In this document: piece after piece, positions 52,828 through 62,556 of the stretch
Position numbering within the stretch: the first letter of the stretch is position 1
How the letters are laid out: every line of letters begins with the position of its first letter
NCBI GenBank assembly: GCA_022072125.1
Contig: JAJVIH010000004.1
Location: 62,001-126,000 of the forward strand
From: Myxococcota bacterium
GTDB lineage: Bacteria; Myxococcota; JAJVIH01
Length of the DNA stretch: 64,000 bases
Direction of reading: 5' to 3'
The notes under the pieces: model-generated
The model's database searches: none
What the model saw: the letters and a program-made list of their open reading frames with translations, nothing else
Told to the model about the DNA's origin: nothing
Program-made: the position numbers and the translations under genes

Positions 52828-55392
52828 ATGAGTGACATGGAGTCCACAGAGGGCGCGGCGGCGCCCAGCGCCTCATCCGCCGGAGCGCAACTGATCCAGC
52901 CCAATGGCGCCGCGTCCGCGGTGGACAATCTGCTGGGGCGGATATCGGCGTTCGTGTTCCGTCCCAATGTGACGGGCTGGGTGGCGCTCGCCATGGCGGT
53001 GCTGGTGCTGTTTCCCGCCTTGGGCGGTTATGGATTGTGGGACCCCTGGGAAACCCACTATGGCGAAGTCGCCCGGGAAATGCGCGAGGGTTACTACAAG
53101 GAGCGCGCCATCCAGGAGGAATGGCGGCAGGAACTGGCGGCGCTCGATCAGGACAAGGCCTCCCTGCCGGCGGGCGAATACGAGCGCCGGAAGGAGTCCA
53201 TCAATTACCGCTATGAGAACGAACTCCTGCAGACCCCCGACATGTGGCATCCCATGTGGAGCAAAACCTGGTTCTATTCCAAGCCGGTGGGACTGCTGTG
53301 GATGATGGCCGCGGGCTGGGAGTTTTTCGGATCGGACACCCGCAATCCCGGGCTGGATCCGTCGCTGGAATGGGGCGCGAGGTTCTTCACCGCGCTGGAA
53401 ACCCTGCTCTGCGTCATGATCCTGTACGTGGCCATCGCACGCATTTTTTCCCGGCGGGCGGGGTTCTTCGCGGTGTTGATTCTGTTGACCAGCCCGCAAT
53501 TCTTTTTTCTGGCGCGTCAGGCGGTCACCGACATGCCCATGGCGGCGGCGGTCTCCGCCGCGCTGGGATGTTTCATGATCGCGGTTTTTACCAAAGACCG
53601 CCTTCCCTGGGGCTGGACCCTGCTGTTCTGGGTGTGGTGCGCCTGGGGCGTGTTGACCAAGGGCCTGCCGGGAATCGTGATTCCAGTCGTGGTGATTGGA
53701 TTCTACCTGCTGATCGCATGGGACTGGCAGTTGCTCCGCCGCCAGGATTTCTGGATCACCACGGCGGTGGGCGCGCCGCTCTTCATGCTGATCGCCTTGC
53801 CCTGGTACGTGGTCATGTTCCTGCAGAAGAGCAAGCCGGACTGCACGACCACGGAACTGCTGAAATACCAGTTCAAATTCCTCGCCACGCTGGAGGACAT
53901 GCGCAAGGTTCCGCTGTTGGGCAAGCCCTTGTTCAATTGGCTGCAGTCGCTGGAGATGAACAAGGTGCGCGCCTGCGCCCAGGTGGATTTTGAAAACAAG
54001 ACCTTTTTCGAGCGCTTCATCATCCATGATCACTTCAACCGCTTCGCGGAAGGCGTCCATGGCGAGCGCGGAAATTTCGCATACTACTTCGAGCACATGG
54101 GCTTCGGCACTTTCCCCTGGGCGGCGCTGACTCCGCTGGCGGTGGCGCAGCAGGCGCGCAAGGCGTGGTCCCGGCTCACCCGCACCGACAAGGCGGTCAT
54201 TTTCGTCTTCGTATGGTACGCCGTGACATTTTTGATGTTCACGCTCAACAAGACCAAGTTCAACCACTACATCTTCCCGACCGTGATACCGGGCGCCATC
54301 CTGATCGCCCTGTTCCTCGATGATTTCCTCAAGGCGGGGCGCAAGACCAAGGGCCTTGGACTGCTGGGGCTGTTCGTGCTGGTGGCCATCGCGGTCATGG
54401 CCAAGGACCTGATCAACGAACCCAAGGCCCTGCCCAACCTGTTTGTGTACAAATACGACCGGCCCTATCCCAGCCGCGAGGTGAACAACGTCATTCCGAT
54501 GAATATCATTTTCTGGGGATGCTCGTTGTTGTTGGTCGCTTCGTTATGGGGAAGCGGCACGGGCGCGATTGCGCGCGCGAGCGGTTTCACCGGCTGGGTG
54601 GCGCGGATCTGGCACAGACTCAACCCCATTCCAGACACCCGCCGCGGCTTTGTGGCCATGTACTGCGTCTTCGCAGTGGTGTTCGGGACCTTCGTCACCC
54701 ATTATCTGTTCTACCAACTGTCGCCCCACTGGTCGCAGAAATATTATTTCGAGACCTATTTCCACGAGCGCGGGCAATTCGCGGGGGAAGCGCCCATGGG
54801 CGCCTTTCTGATGAACTGGCGCGGCGAAACCTTCTATTCCAAGGACACCGAGGCGCAGTTGAAGACCCCCTCCGTTCCGGGGTTTCTCACCGGCGGATAC
54901 TGCAGCGCCCGGCCCAACCGGAAGCCGGAGGAAGGTCCTGATCCCCGCGCGACCGCCTGGCGGTACTTCATCGTCGAGCAGGATCGCCTGAACGCGCTCA
55001 AGGAGGCCATGCCCAACGACTGGAAGGACCTCCTCGAGGTGATAGACAAGAGCAACAACAAGTTTTACCTGGCCCGGGCGGGCAAGCCGCAATGCCACCA
55101 GCAGCAGGAATGCGCCGACGCCAGGGAGGCGGGCGGGAAATGCATGTTGTGCGATCCGTCCATGGCCTGCGCGTTTGGCTGCTGCCATGCGTACTGTTCC
55201 GGGGACAAACAATGCAATCCGGGGTATCTGTGTGACGCCGCCACGCGCTCCTGCAAGCCGGGACCCAATGCTCCGGCGCGGTCCGCCGCGGACACCATCT
55301 CCGCGCCGCGGGACGGCGGGAACGCAGTGGCCGCCACACCCAGCCTGCAGGTGATTCCGCCATCGGAGCAGAATACCGGCGCTCCAAACTGA
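52828..55392 (+). CDS. ArnT/PMT-like glycosyltransferase with cysteine-rich C-terminal domain
   Basis: An 854-residue polytopic membrane protein. Roughly ten transmembrane helices begin at WVALAMAVLVLFPALGGYGLW; the motif LWDPWETHYGEVAREM matches the first periplasmic loop of ArnT/PMT glycosyltransferases (GT83/GT39), which use undecaprenyl-phosphate-linked sugars. Additional helices follow (LLCVMILYVAIARIF, VIPVVVIGFYLLIAWDW). The last ~100 residues form a soluble tail with eleven cysteines (QCHQQQECADAREAGGKCM and CDAATRSCKPG), unusual for this family. The sugar acceptor is unknown; lipid A or glycoproteins are candidates. Confidence 0.85.
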   Translation: MSDMESTEGAAAPSASSAGAQLIQPNGAASAVDNLLGRISAFVFRPNVTGWVALAMAVLVLFPALGGYGLWDPWETHYGEVAREMREGYYKERAIQEEWRQELAALDQDKASLPAGEYERRKESINYRYENELLQTPDMWHPMWSKTWFYSKPVGLLWMMAAGWEFFGSDTRNPGLDPSLEWGARFFTALETLLCVMILYVAIARIFSRRAGFFAVLILLTSPQFFFLARQAVTDMPMAAAVSAALGCFMIAVFTKDRLPWGWTLLFWVWCAWGVLTKGLPGIVIPVVVIGFYLLIAWDWQLLRRQDFWITTAVGAPLFMLIALPWYVVMFLQKSKPDCTTTELLKYQFKFLATLEDMRKVPLLGKPLFNWLQSLEMNKVRACAQVDFENKTFFERFIIHDHFNRFAEGVHGERGNFAYYFEHMGFGTFPWAALTPLAVAQQARKAWSRLTRTDKAVIFVFVWYAVTFLMFTLNKTKFNHYIFPTVIPGAILIALFLDDFLKAGRKTKGLGLLGLFVLVAIAVMAKDLINEPKALPNLFVYKYDRPYPSREVNNVIPMNIIFWGCSLLLVASLWGSGTGAIARASGFTGWVARIWHRLNPIPDTRRGFVAMYCVFAVVFGTFVTHYLFYQLSPHWSQKYYFETYFHERGQFAGEAPMGAFLMNWRGETFYSKDTEAQLKTPSVPGFLTGGYCSARPNRKPEEGPDPRATAWRYFIVEQDRLNALKEAMPNDWKDLLEVIDKSNNKFYLARAGKPQCHQQQECADAREAGGKCMLCDPSMACAFGCCHAYCSGDKQCNPGYLCDAATRSCKPGPNAPARSAADTISAPRDGGNAVAATPSLQVIPPSEQNTGAPN

Positions 55393-55437
55393 CGGGATAA
55401 TTCATCCCCGTCCCGCTCCGGCGCGCGGGCCCGCGAA

Positions 55438-56154
55438 TTATTCGTGCGCGCCCAGGTAGGTTTTGCGCACGGCGTCGCTGGCGGCCAGGCTGGCGGCGGG
55501 GCCGGACATGGCGATGCGCCCGGTCTCCAGCACATACGCCCGATGGGCCACATGCAGGGCCATGTGGGCGTTCTGTTCAATCAGCAGGACTGTCGCGCCG
55601 TCGCGGTTGATGTCGCGGATGATTTGGAAAATCGTCTGCACTACCTGGGGGGCCAGCCCCAGCGAAGGCTCGTCGAGCAGCAGCAGGCGCGGCCGCACCA
55701 TCAATGCGCGGGCGATGGCCAGCATCTGCTGTTCGCCGCCGGACAGCGTTCCGGCCACCTGCGGCAGCCGTTCGCGCAGGCGCGGGAACAAATCGAGCGC
55801 CCGTTCGCGGTCCTGCTTCACCCCCCCCTTGTCGCTCCTGATATAGGCCCCCAGGGCCAGATTCTCCTCCACCGTCAGATGCGGAAAAACACCGCGCCCC
55901 TCGGGCACATGGGACATGCCCAGCCGCACGATTTCATGGGCGTTGAGACCCTTCAGATTCCGTCCTTCAAACACCACCGAACCGCCGGAGCAGGGGATCA
56001 TGCCGGAAATCGCGCGCAGGGTGGTGGATTTGCCTGCGCCGTTGGCTCCGATCAGGGTGACGATTTGACCGGCCTCCACTTCCAGATCAATGCCTTTGAG
56101 GGCATGGATGGCCCCGTAATGCACCTGAAGGCCGCTGACCTGGAGCAGGCTCAT
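55438..56154 (-). CDS. livF: branched-chain amino acid ABC transporter, ATP-binding protein LivF
   Basis: A 238-residue ABC ATPase. Walker A GANGAGKST, signature LSGGEQQMLAIARALM, Walker B LLLLDEPSLGL and switch His in LLIEQNAHMAL are all present. The VPEGRGVFPHLTVEENL segment is typical of LivF. It powers high-affinity branched-chain amino acid import with LivG, LivH and LivM. It overlaps livG by four nucleotides and is the last gene of the operon. Confidence 0.95.
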   Translation of the reverse strand: MSLLQVSGLQVHYGAIHALKGIDLEVEAGQIVTLIGANGAGKSTTLRAISGMIPCSGGSVVFEGRNLKGLNAHEIVRLGMSHVPEGRGVFPHLTVEENLALGAYIRSDKGGVKQDRERALDLFPRLRERLPQVAGTLSGGEQQMLAIARALMVRPRLLLLDEPSLGLAPQVVQTIFQIIRDINRDGATVLLIEQNAHMALHVAHRAYVLETGRIAMSGPAASLAASDAVRKTYLGAHE

Positions 56155-56942
56155 GGCGCGGCCCCTTGTCCTTCCTCGATGGGCGCGCCCAGGTAGGCCT
56201 CGATGACCCGGGGGTCATCCTGCACCGCCCGGGGGTCTCCTCCGGCGATGACGCAGCCGTGATCCAGCACCGTGATATGTTCGCAAACGCCCATGACCAG
56301 CTTCATGTCATGTTCAATGAGCAAGACGGTCAGGTGAAATTCCAGACGGATGCGGCGGATCAGGTCGCTCAGGTCCTGTTTTTCACTGGGGTTCATGCCG
56401 GCGGCGGGTTCGTCGAGCAGCAGCAGCCGCGGTTTCGCCGCCAGCGCGCGGGCGATCTCCAGCCGCCGCTGATCGCCGTAGGGCAGGTTGCGCGCCGGCT
56501 CGTGGGCGCGCTTTTCCAGATCAAAGACCCGCAGCAGGTTGAGGCATTCCTCCTCCATCTCCCGTTCTTCCTGGTGGAAGCGCGGCAGCCGCAGCATGGA
56601 ATGGATGAATCCCGCGCGGGCGTGCTGCCCCCGCGCCACCTTCACGTTGTCGAGCACGCTCAGTTCGCCAAACAGCCGGATGTTCTGGAAGGTGCGCATG
56701 ACTCCGGCCCTGGCGATTTGATGGGGTTTGAGCCCATTCAGCAGCTTGCCGCCCAGGCGGATGGTTCCGCTGCCGGGTTTGTACACGCCGGTGAGCAGGT
56801 TGAAGACCGTGGTTTTCCCCGCGCCGTTGGGGCCGATCAATCCATGCAGTCCGCCCTCCGGGATGCGCAGGGAGAAATCCGATACCGCCTTGAGGCCGCC
56901 GAACGACAGTCCAAGGCCCTCCGTTTCCAACAGCGTGCTCAC
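56151..56942 (-). CDS. livG: branched-chain amino acid ABC transporter, ATP-binding protein LivG
   Basis: A 263-residue ABC ATPase. Walker A IGPNGAGKTTVFNLLTG, a LivG-specific insertion (VARGQHARAGFIHSMLRLPR), LPYGDQRRLEIARALA in place of the classical LSGGQ (the Q-loop family variant), and Walker B LLLLDEPAAGMNPSE are visible. The start is GTG 56942, overlapping the LivM stop in GTGA. It pairs with LivF as the heterodimeric ATPase. Confidence 0.95.
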   Translation of the reverse strand: MSTLLETEGLGLSFGGLKAVSDFSLRIPEGGLHGLIGPNGAGKTTVFNLLTGVYKPGSGTIRLGGKLLNGLKPHQIARAGVMRTFQNIRLFGELSVLDNVKVARGQHARAGFIHSMLRLPRFHQEEREMEEECLNLLRVFDLEKRAHEPARNLPYGDQRRLEIARALAAKPRLLLLDEPAAGMNPSEKQDLSDLIRRIRLEFHLTVLLIEHDMKLVMGVCEHITVLDHGCVIAGGDPRAVQDDPRVIEAYLGAPIEEGQGAAP

Positions 56943-58012
56943 GAGGGTTTCGCCTCCCCGCGGCGGCGGAACGGGCCAAGCTCCCACAGTTCGCGCACGC
57001 CAAACAGACCGCTGGGCCGCCAGATCATGAGCGCGATCAGGAAGACGGCGTAAGCGATCATGCGGTAATCGGCCACCGCGCGCAGCGCTTCCGGAAGAAT
57101 GGTCAGCACAATCGCGGCGATGATGGATCCGGAGATCGATCCCATGCCGCCCAGCACCACCATGATGATGATGTCGAAGCTCTTCTGGAAACCCAGTTCG
57201 CCCGGGTTCAGCGTCGTCCCCACCAGATGGGCGAAGAGCGCACCCGCGATGCCGGCGAAGAAGGCCGATATCACGAATGCGGTGACCTTGACGCGGGTGG
57301 TGGGCACGCCCATGGCTTCGGCGGCGAGTTCGTCCTCGCGGATGGAGAGAAACGCCCGCCCCAGACCGGAATATTTGAGGCGCCAGACGGCGGCCAGCGT
57401 CACCGCGACCCAAATCCACACCCAGAACAGGTTGGTGTAAAAGGGGATGCCGGGGAATCCCAGCGATCCGCCCAGGCTGGTCAGCACTGTGCCGGGCGAG
57501 GCGGAACGGACCTCGTCCGCGGTCAGCAACACGTCGCCGGTTTGCTGAATCAACACGCGGATGATCTCGCCAAAGCCCAGCGTCACAATGGCCAGATAGT
57601 CGCCGCGCAGGCGGAGCGAGGGCAGTCCCACCACCAGGCCCGCCAGCGCCGCCGCGCACCCGCCAGCGCCGCAGGCGCCCAGGAACAGCATGTCCCCCGG
57701 GCCCATGATGTCGCCGTGGATGGCGGCGGATCCCCACAGCAACAGGGAGCCGTAGTAGGTGATGGCCGCCGCGGCGTATCCGCCCACCGCCATGAAGCCC
57801 GCGTGACCGATGGAAAACTGCCCGGTAAAGCCGTTCACGATATTGAGCGAGAGCGCGAGGATGATGTTGATGCCGATGTCCAGCATCACCTTGGAGACGA
57901 AGGGACCCATCACCCCGCGCAACACGAATTGCAGCAGCACGGCGAACAGCACGCCGGCGGCGATGGCGGCGGCGTTGGATTTCACCGACCGGACTGCCGC
58001 GCCGCCGTTCAT
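56939..58012 (-). CDS. livM: branched-chain amino acid ABC transporter, permease LivM
   Basis: A 357-residue membrane permease with about ten helices. The family motif NIVNGFTGQFSIGHAGFMAV and the C-terminal VVLGGMGSISGSIIAAI, where the EAA-like loop meets the ATPases, are clear. It forms the translocation pore with LivH. An ATG start at 58012 is appropriate. The gap to livH is 64 nt. Confidence 0.94.
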   Translation of the reverse strand: MNGGAAVRSVKSNAAAIAAGVLFAVLLQFVLRGVMGPFVSKVMLDIGINIILALSLNIVNGFTGQFSIGHAGFMAVGGYAAAAITYYGSLLLWGSAAIHGDIMGPGDMLFLGACGAGGCAAALAGLVVGLPSLRLRGDYLAIVTLGFGEIIRVLIQQTGDVLLTADEVRSASPGTVLTSLGGSLGFPGIPFYTNLFWVWIWVAVTLAAVWRLKYSGLGRAFLSIREDELAAEAMGVPTTRVKVTAFVISAFFAGIAGALFAHLVGTTLNPGELGFQKSFDIIIMVVLGGMGSISGSIIAAIVLTILPEALRAVADYRMIAYAVFLIALMIWRPSGLFGVRELWELGPFRRRGEAKPS

Positions 58013-58076
58013 GCCGCAGGGCCTCCGCGGAACAGGGAACAGGCGCGGGAAATGCTCACACCCGGGAAGTTCATGT

Positions 58077-59000
58077 TTACACCTTCTCCACGCGGGCCAG
58101 CCCCAGCAACCCGGACGGGCGGAACAGCAGCACGGCGATCAGAAGGGTGAAGACGTAGACATCGCGCAGGTGGGGCGTCAGATAAGCCGCGCCGAACATT
58201 TCGACAAAACCGATCAGCAGCCCCCCCGCCATGGCGCCGTGGATGCTTCCAATGCCGCCGACCACCGCCGCGACGAAACATTTCAGCCCCAGCAGCACCC
58301 AGGTGGAATGGGCGGGCTGGTTCAGGCCGGGGTATTTCGCCGCGTACAGAAAACCCGCCGCCGCGGCCAGCATGGAGCCGGTGACAAAGGTGAAGGAGAT
58401 GATCCTGTCCACGGGAATCCCCATCAGCGCGGCGACCGCCTGGTTCTGCGAGACCGCCCGCATGGCGCCGCCAAGACGGGAGCCGAACACCAGCCACTGG
58501 AGGAACAGCATCAGTCCCAGTGCGATCACGATCACCAGCACGTCCACCAGGCGGATCTGGACGCCGGCGGCCTCCACCAGCACCAGGTCCGGAATGACGG
58601 AGGGCATGCGCGCCGGCTGTTTGCCCAATAGCTGGGGAAGCTGTCCGGTGTTCTCCAGCAACAAGGAGACGCCAATGGCCGTGATCAGCACATTGAGCTT
58701 GGGCGCCTTCCGCAGCGGGCGGTACGCCAGCCTCTCGATCAGAAACCCCAGCACCCCGCACAGCAGCATCGCGCCAAGCAGGATGACAAGGCTCTGCACG
58801 ATGCTTCCGGAACCGGCGCCGCCAAGCCCCATGGCGCGCGCCAGCACGAAGGAAAACCACGCCCCCAGCATGAAGACATCGCTGTGCGCGAAGTTGATGA
58901 ACTGCAGGATGCCGTAGACCATGGTGTAGCCCAGCGCGATCAGCGCGTACAGGCTGCCCACGGCGATGCTGTCCAGCAGGGTCTGCAGCAGTTTGGTCAC
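58077..59000 (-). CDS. livH: branched-chain amino acid ABC transporter, permease LivH
   Basis: A 307-residue permease with about eight helices. The N-terminal LLDSIAVGSLYALIALGYTM and the motif YGILQFINFAHSDVFMLGAW are diagnostic for LivH; the C-terminal VGGIGSIHGAMAGGLLIG is the coupling region. Starts at GTG 59000, three nucleotides after the substrate-binding protein gene. Confidence 0.94.
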   Translation of the reverse strand: MTKLLQTLLDSIAVGSLYALIALGYTMVYGILQFINFAHSDVFMLGAWFSFVLARAMGLGGAGSGSIVQSLVILLGAMLLCGVLGFLIERLAYRPLRKAPKLNVLITAIGVSLLLENTGQLPQLLGKQPARMPSVIPDLVLVEAAGVQIRLVDVLVIVIALGLMLFLQWLVFGSRLGGAMRAVSQNQAVAALMGIPVDRIISFTFVTGSMLAAAAGFLYAAKYPGLNQPAHSTWVLLGLKCFVAAVVGGIGSIHGAMAGGLLIGFVEMFGAAYLTPHLRDVYVFTLLIAVLLFRPSGLLGLARVEKV

Positions 59001-59003
59001 GGA

Positions 59004-60218
59004 TTATTTCGGATCAATGGTCGCCACGTAGGCGTGTTTGCCGCCCTTGATCTGCAGCACCACCGCGGGTTTGCGCGCGTTCCGCCCGGCGTCAATGGTG
59101 ATTTTTCCGGTAACCGAGGCGTAATCCTTGGTTTCGCCAATGGCTTGGGCCAAATCCTTGCCGGAGAGAGAAGCGGCGCGCTTCATCGCGTCAAACAGCA
59201 GGCGCGCGGCGTCATACCCCATGGCCGCCAGTCCGTCGGGAACGGCGCTGTATTTGGCCTGATAGGCCTTGACGAAGTTCCGCACCTCGGGACGTTGCTC
59301 CTCGTGAGAATAATGGTTGGAGAAATATCCACCTTCAATGGCCTCGCCGGCGATCTTGGGCAGTTCCGAACTGTCCCAGCCATCGCCGCCCATCAGCGGC
59401 GCGGTGATGCCCAGCTTGCGGGCCTGGAGCGCGATATTCCCCACGTCGGTGTAATACCCGGGGATGAAGATGGCGTCGGGCTTGGCGTCGCGGATGTTGG
59501 CGAGTTGGGCGTTGAAATCGGAATCTCCCTTGTTGTACGCCTGTTCCGAGGCGATCTCTCCGCCCATCTCCGTGAAGGACTTCACGAAGGCGTCCTTGAG
59601 GCCCTTGGAATAGGCCTGGGACTGGTCGTACAGCACCGCGACTTTTGCAGCCTTGAGGTTGTCGCGGGAAAACTTCGCCATCACGTAACCCTGGAACGGG
59701 TCAATGAAACAGACCCGGAAGATCATGTCGCCGATCTTGGTGACCCGCTCGTTGGTGGAGGAAGGCGTCACCATGGGCACGCCAAACTGCTGGGCCACCG
59801 CGCCGCCCGCCAGCGACAGCGATGAGGCCACCTCTCCCAGCACCGCCGTCACCTTGTCCTGCGTGATCAAACGGGTCACCGCGGTGCCTGCCTCCTGGGT
59901 CTTGCCCTGGGTGTCATAGAGTTTGATCTCCACCTTGCGGCCCTTGATCCCGCCGGCGGCGTTCACTTCCTCCACCGCCAGCATGATGCCGTTGTGCGTG
60001 GATTGTCCAAAGGTCGCCTCGGCGCCGGTCATGGAGGAATACTCGCCGACCAGAATCGGGCCGTCCCCGGGGGTTGCTCCAGCCGTTCCCGAAGCCCCGC
60101 CCGCGGCGGGACCGGAGCCTTCCGCAGGTTTGTCCTCGCGCTTGCAGCCCGCGAATACCACGCCCAGCACCAACGCCGCGGCAAACAGTTTCTTTTCCGT
60201 CCGGAGCAATTGAGTCAC
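59004..60218 (-). CDS. livK: branched-chain amino acid ABC transporter, substrate-binding lipoprotein
   Basis: A 404-residue periplasmic binding protein of the LivK/AmiC class that captures hydrophobic amino acids for the LivHMGF importer. Signal peptide and lipobox VVFAGCKR indicate a membrane-tethered form. Motifs include ILVGEYSSMTGAEATFGQST, GIMLAVEEVNAAGGIKGRK, the hinge VTPSSTNERVT and the C-terminal lobe FVKAYQAKYSAVPDGLAAMG. GTG 60218 has GGAGG upstream; the longer frame is unlikely. It is the first gene of a five-gene livKHMGF operon. The actual substrate is inferred. Confidence 0.92.
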   Translation of the reverse strand: MTQLLRTEKKLFAAALVLGVVFAGCKREDKPAEGSGPAAGGASGTAGATPGDGPILVGEYSSMTGAEATFGQSTHNGIMLAVEEVNAAGGIKGRKVEIKLYDTQGKTQEAGTAVTRLITQDKVTAVLGEVASSLSLAGGAVAQQFGVPMVTPSSTNERVTKIGDMIFRVCFIDPFQGYVMAKFSRDNLKAAKVAVLYDQSQAYSKGLKDAFVKSFTEMGGEIASEQAYNKGDSDFNAQLANIRDAKPDAIFIPGYYTDVGNIALQARKLGITAPLMGGDGWDSSELPKIAGEAIEGGYFSNHYSHEEQRPEVRNFVKAYQAKYSAVPDGLAAMGYDAARLLFDAMKRAASLSGKDLAQAIGETKDYASVTGKITIDAGRNARKPAVVLQIKGGKHAYVATIDPK

Positions 60219-60386
60219 GGAAGACCTCCAGCAATGGTTGGCGATTTCAGTCTGAATCCCCGGCAAACTACCCAACCCCCCGTGAAAATTCAATGAATGG
60301 CCGGGTCAGGGATCTCAGCCGGGCGGGGACCATCCGCTTCCCCGTTGACCGGGGGATTGAAGGCGGCTCCGGCGGGGGGACTTGCA

Positions 60387-61904
60387 TCAGGCCGCGGCGG
60401 CGGCGCGCCCCACCCGGATCCCCAGCGCATAGGCGGTCAGTTGGGGCGGGCCGCCAGTGGAAGTGCAGAACAGGGAGGTGTCCGCCACGTAGACGTTGTC
60501 CAGTCCGTGGACCTTGCCGGTGGAATCACAGACCCCGGTTTTTGGGTCGTCGCTCATCCGGGCCGTTCCCATGGGATGAACCGCCAGGAGGGGCAAATCC
60601 AGCGGCTCGAAATCGCTGGTCCGGCGCCGTTCCAGATCGTGGATTTTCTCCAGTTCCACGGGTTGGCGGAATGGCAGCATGACCTTGCGGGCGCCGCCAG
60701 CCAGCAAAATGCGCGCCGCTTCACGCAGCCCATCCAGAAGCCGGCGGCGGTCGGCCAATTCGGGCCAATAGGCGATGCGTGTTTCCTGATCGCCGGAAGC
60801 CATGATTTCGCCTTCGGATTCATCGTGCAGCATGGCCGAAACCGCCGCCATGTGGGCGTACTGGCGCATCTGCCGCTGGTGTTCCGCCACCGGGCCGGGA
60901 ACCATGCCAGCCAACCCGGCGGGATGCGCGAAGGTGGGGATCAGCCAGATGCGCAAGCCCTTGGAACCCTCCTCGCCCAGGTATTCCACGGATTCAAAAA
61001 CCTGCGGCACACCCATCCAGGAATTGAGCCGTTCAGGGAACAATCCAACCGCCGAAACCGCCGGGTGGATGCGCAGGTGGCGGCCAATCCGCCGGTATGG
61101 ATCAGGCGCCTGGCTGCGCTGGAGCAGGGCGGGTGTTCCCGTGGCGCTGGCGGAAACAATGAACTGCCTCGCCCGCACGACCACCCGTTGTTCGATGTCC
61201 CGGCTCAGCGGGTGTCTCAGGGATGCATGAAGGGACACCGCCCTGGTTCCGGTGAATTGCAGGCGATCGGCGTGCAGGTCCGCCAGCACGCGCGCGCCGC
61301 GCTCCATGGCCTGGGGGAGCCATACCTTCATGGCGTTTTCCTTGGCGTCGTAGGCGCACCCCAATTCGCAGAAACCGCTGTGCTGGCAGCCGCGCCGGTT
61401 GTGGCGTAAAAACGCCCAGTGGTAGCCCAGTTCCTGGCATCCTTTCCGGAAGACGGCGTTGTTGGCGTTCACATCCGGTTCCGTCATGGGGTGGACGTTC
61501 ATCAGCTTTTCGGCTTCATCATACAGCGCCGTCAGTTCGTCCAGACCGAGATGTTCCAGGCCAAATTCCTTTTTCCAGTGGGCGAAGAGGCGGTCATCCA
61601 GGCGTTTGATCAGATTGAGGTTATGAACCGTGGAGCCGCCGACACAGCGCCCCTGAAGAAGACCAATTCCCTGATTGACGGTGGAGGTCCCGCCGCCGTT
61701 GCGGAACAGCCGCGCGTACATATCCGATTCACGCTGATTGAAATCGGCGGGGGTCCAGGCCGGGCCGCTTTCGATGACCACCACATTCCGGTTTTTATGG
61801 GCGGCCGCCCAGGCCGCCGCGGATCCGCCGGCGCCGCTGCCGATGACGCAGATGTCGCATTCGATCATCCAGTCCTTGCGGTAATGGCGGCGGGAGAAGA
61901 TCAT
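60387..61904 (-). CDS. GMC family FAD oxidoreductase
   Basis: A 505-residue glucose-methanol-choline oxidoreductase. FAD motif ICVIGSGAGGSAAAWAAA, GMC signature GRCVGGSTVHNLNLI, a Cys cluster CQHSGFCELGC typical of bacterial long-chain alcohol/sterol-like GMC members, and the C-terminal catalytic block HPMGTARMSDDPKTGV. The product likely oxidises an alcohol to an aldehyde or ketone, passing electrons through a membrane partner. The start ATG 61904 overlaps the upstream gene's stop in ATGA, coupling it to the Tat-exported subunit. Confidence 0.9.
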   Translation of the reverse strand: MIFSRRHYRKDWMIECDICVIGSGAGGSAAAWAAAHKNRNVVVIESGPAWTPADFNQRESDMYARLFRNGGGTSTVNQGIGLLQGRCVGGSTVHNLNLIKRLDDRLFAHWKKEFGLEHLGLDELTALYDEAEKLMNVHPMTEPDVNANNAVFRKGCQELGYHWAFLRHNRRGCQHSGFCELGCAYDAKENAMKVWLPQAMERGARVLADLHADRLQFTGTRAVSLHASLRHPLSRDIEQRVVVRARQFIVSASATGTPALLQRSQAPDPYRRIGRHLRIHPAVSAVGLFPERLNSWMGVPQVFESVEYLGEEGSKGLRIWLIPTFAHPAGLAGMVPGPVAEHQRQMRQYAHMAAVSAMLHDESEGEIMASGDQETRIAYWPELADRRRLLDGLREAARILLAGGARKVMLPFRQPVELEKIHDLERRRTSDFEPLDLPLLAVHPMGTARMSDDPKTGVCDSTGKVHGLDNVYVADTSLFCTSTGGPPQLTAYALGIRVGRAAAAA

Positions 61905-62512
61905 CCGGTTTTTCCCGCTGGACTGGCGGAGTCAGGCGCGATCCACCGCCGGTAGGACGCCGGGGCGTGTTCTGGCGGGGTTCGTTCAGGAACCTGCGGG
62001 CCGCTGTAATGAATGGATGGAAAACTCGCGGGGTGCTGATACAGCGACATGGCGCAGAGTTGGGTCATGGCGCGGCCGCCCAGCCTGCGGAACCCGAGCG
62101 AACTGGTGATCCAGTCATCCAGCCAGGCCCGGCGGTCCGTCAATTCCAGGCTGGAAAAGCGCCGCAGGGAATGCCCCAGCAATGGCGTCGAGTGTTCGAT
62201 CACGTAGAGCAGGGCGCTCAGTTGCACGCGGTCATCCGGCGGCAACTGGGCGGCGAAGCCGTCCGCGAACAGGACACATTCGCCAATGGCGGCGGCGGGG
62301 AATCCACCGGGGGCGTAACATTCCACCGCCGCCGCGAGGATTTGCGCCTCGGCTTCAGAAAACACCTGAAGGGATTTCCCGCCCGGCGCGGTGAAGCGGT
62401 AATCCGCAATGCGGCGGCTGATCAACGCCCCCGCGCCCGCCAGCACACCCGCGCCCGCGATCCAGCGAAGAAAGCTTCTTCGTCCTGTTGACGGTTGCGC
62501 CTTGCCTGCCAT
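61901..62512 (-). CDS. gluconate 2-dehydrogenase subunit 3-like Tat protein
   Basis: A 203-residue Tat-exported protein. The signal has RRSFLRW, a twin-arginine motif, then WIAGAGVLAGAGALI. The mature part resembles the gluconate 2-dehydrogenase small subunit (DUF, PF13618): LQVFSEAEAQILAAAVECY and SALLYVIEHSTPLLG. In that family the subunit accompanies a GMC-type dehydrogenase, matching the coupled GMC gene that follows. It may carry the GMC protein through the Tat pathway. Confidence 0.82.
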   Translation of the reverse strand: MAGKAQPSTGRRSFLRWIAGAGVLAGAGALISRRIADYRFTAPGGKSLQVFSEAEAQILAAAVECYAPGGFPAAAIGECVLFADGFAAQLPPDDRVQLSALLYVIEHSTPLLGHSLRRFSSLELTDRRAWLDDWITSSLGFRRLGGRAMTQLCAMSLYQHPASFPSIHYSGPQVPERTPPEHAPASYRRWIAPDSASPAGKTG

Positions 62513-62556
62513 GGGCTACCCGCCGTGATCAACAGCCGTGCGGTGCGTCCGGCGGG

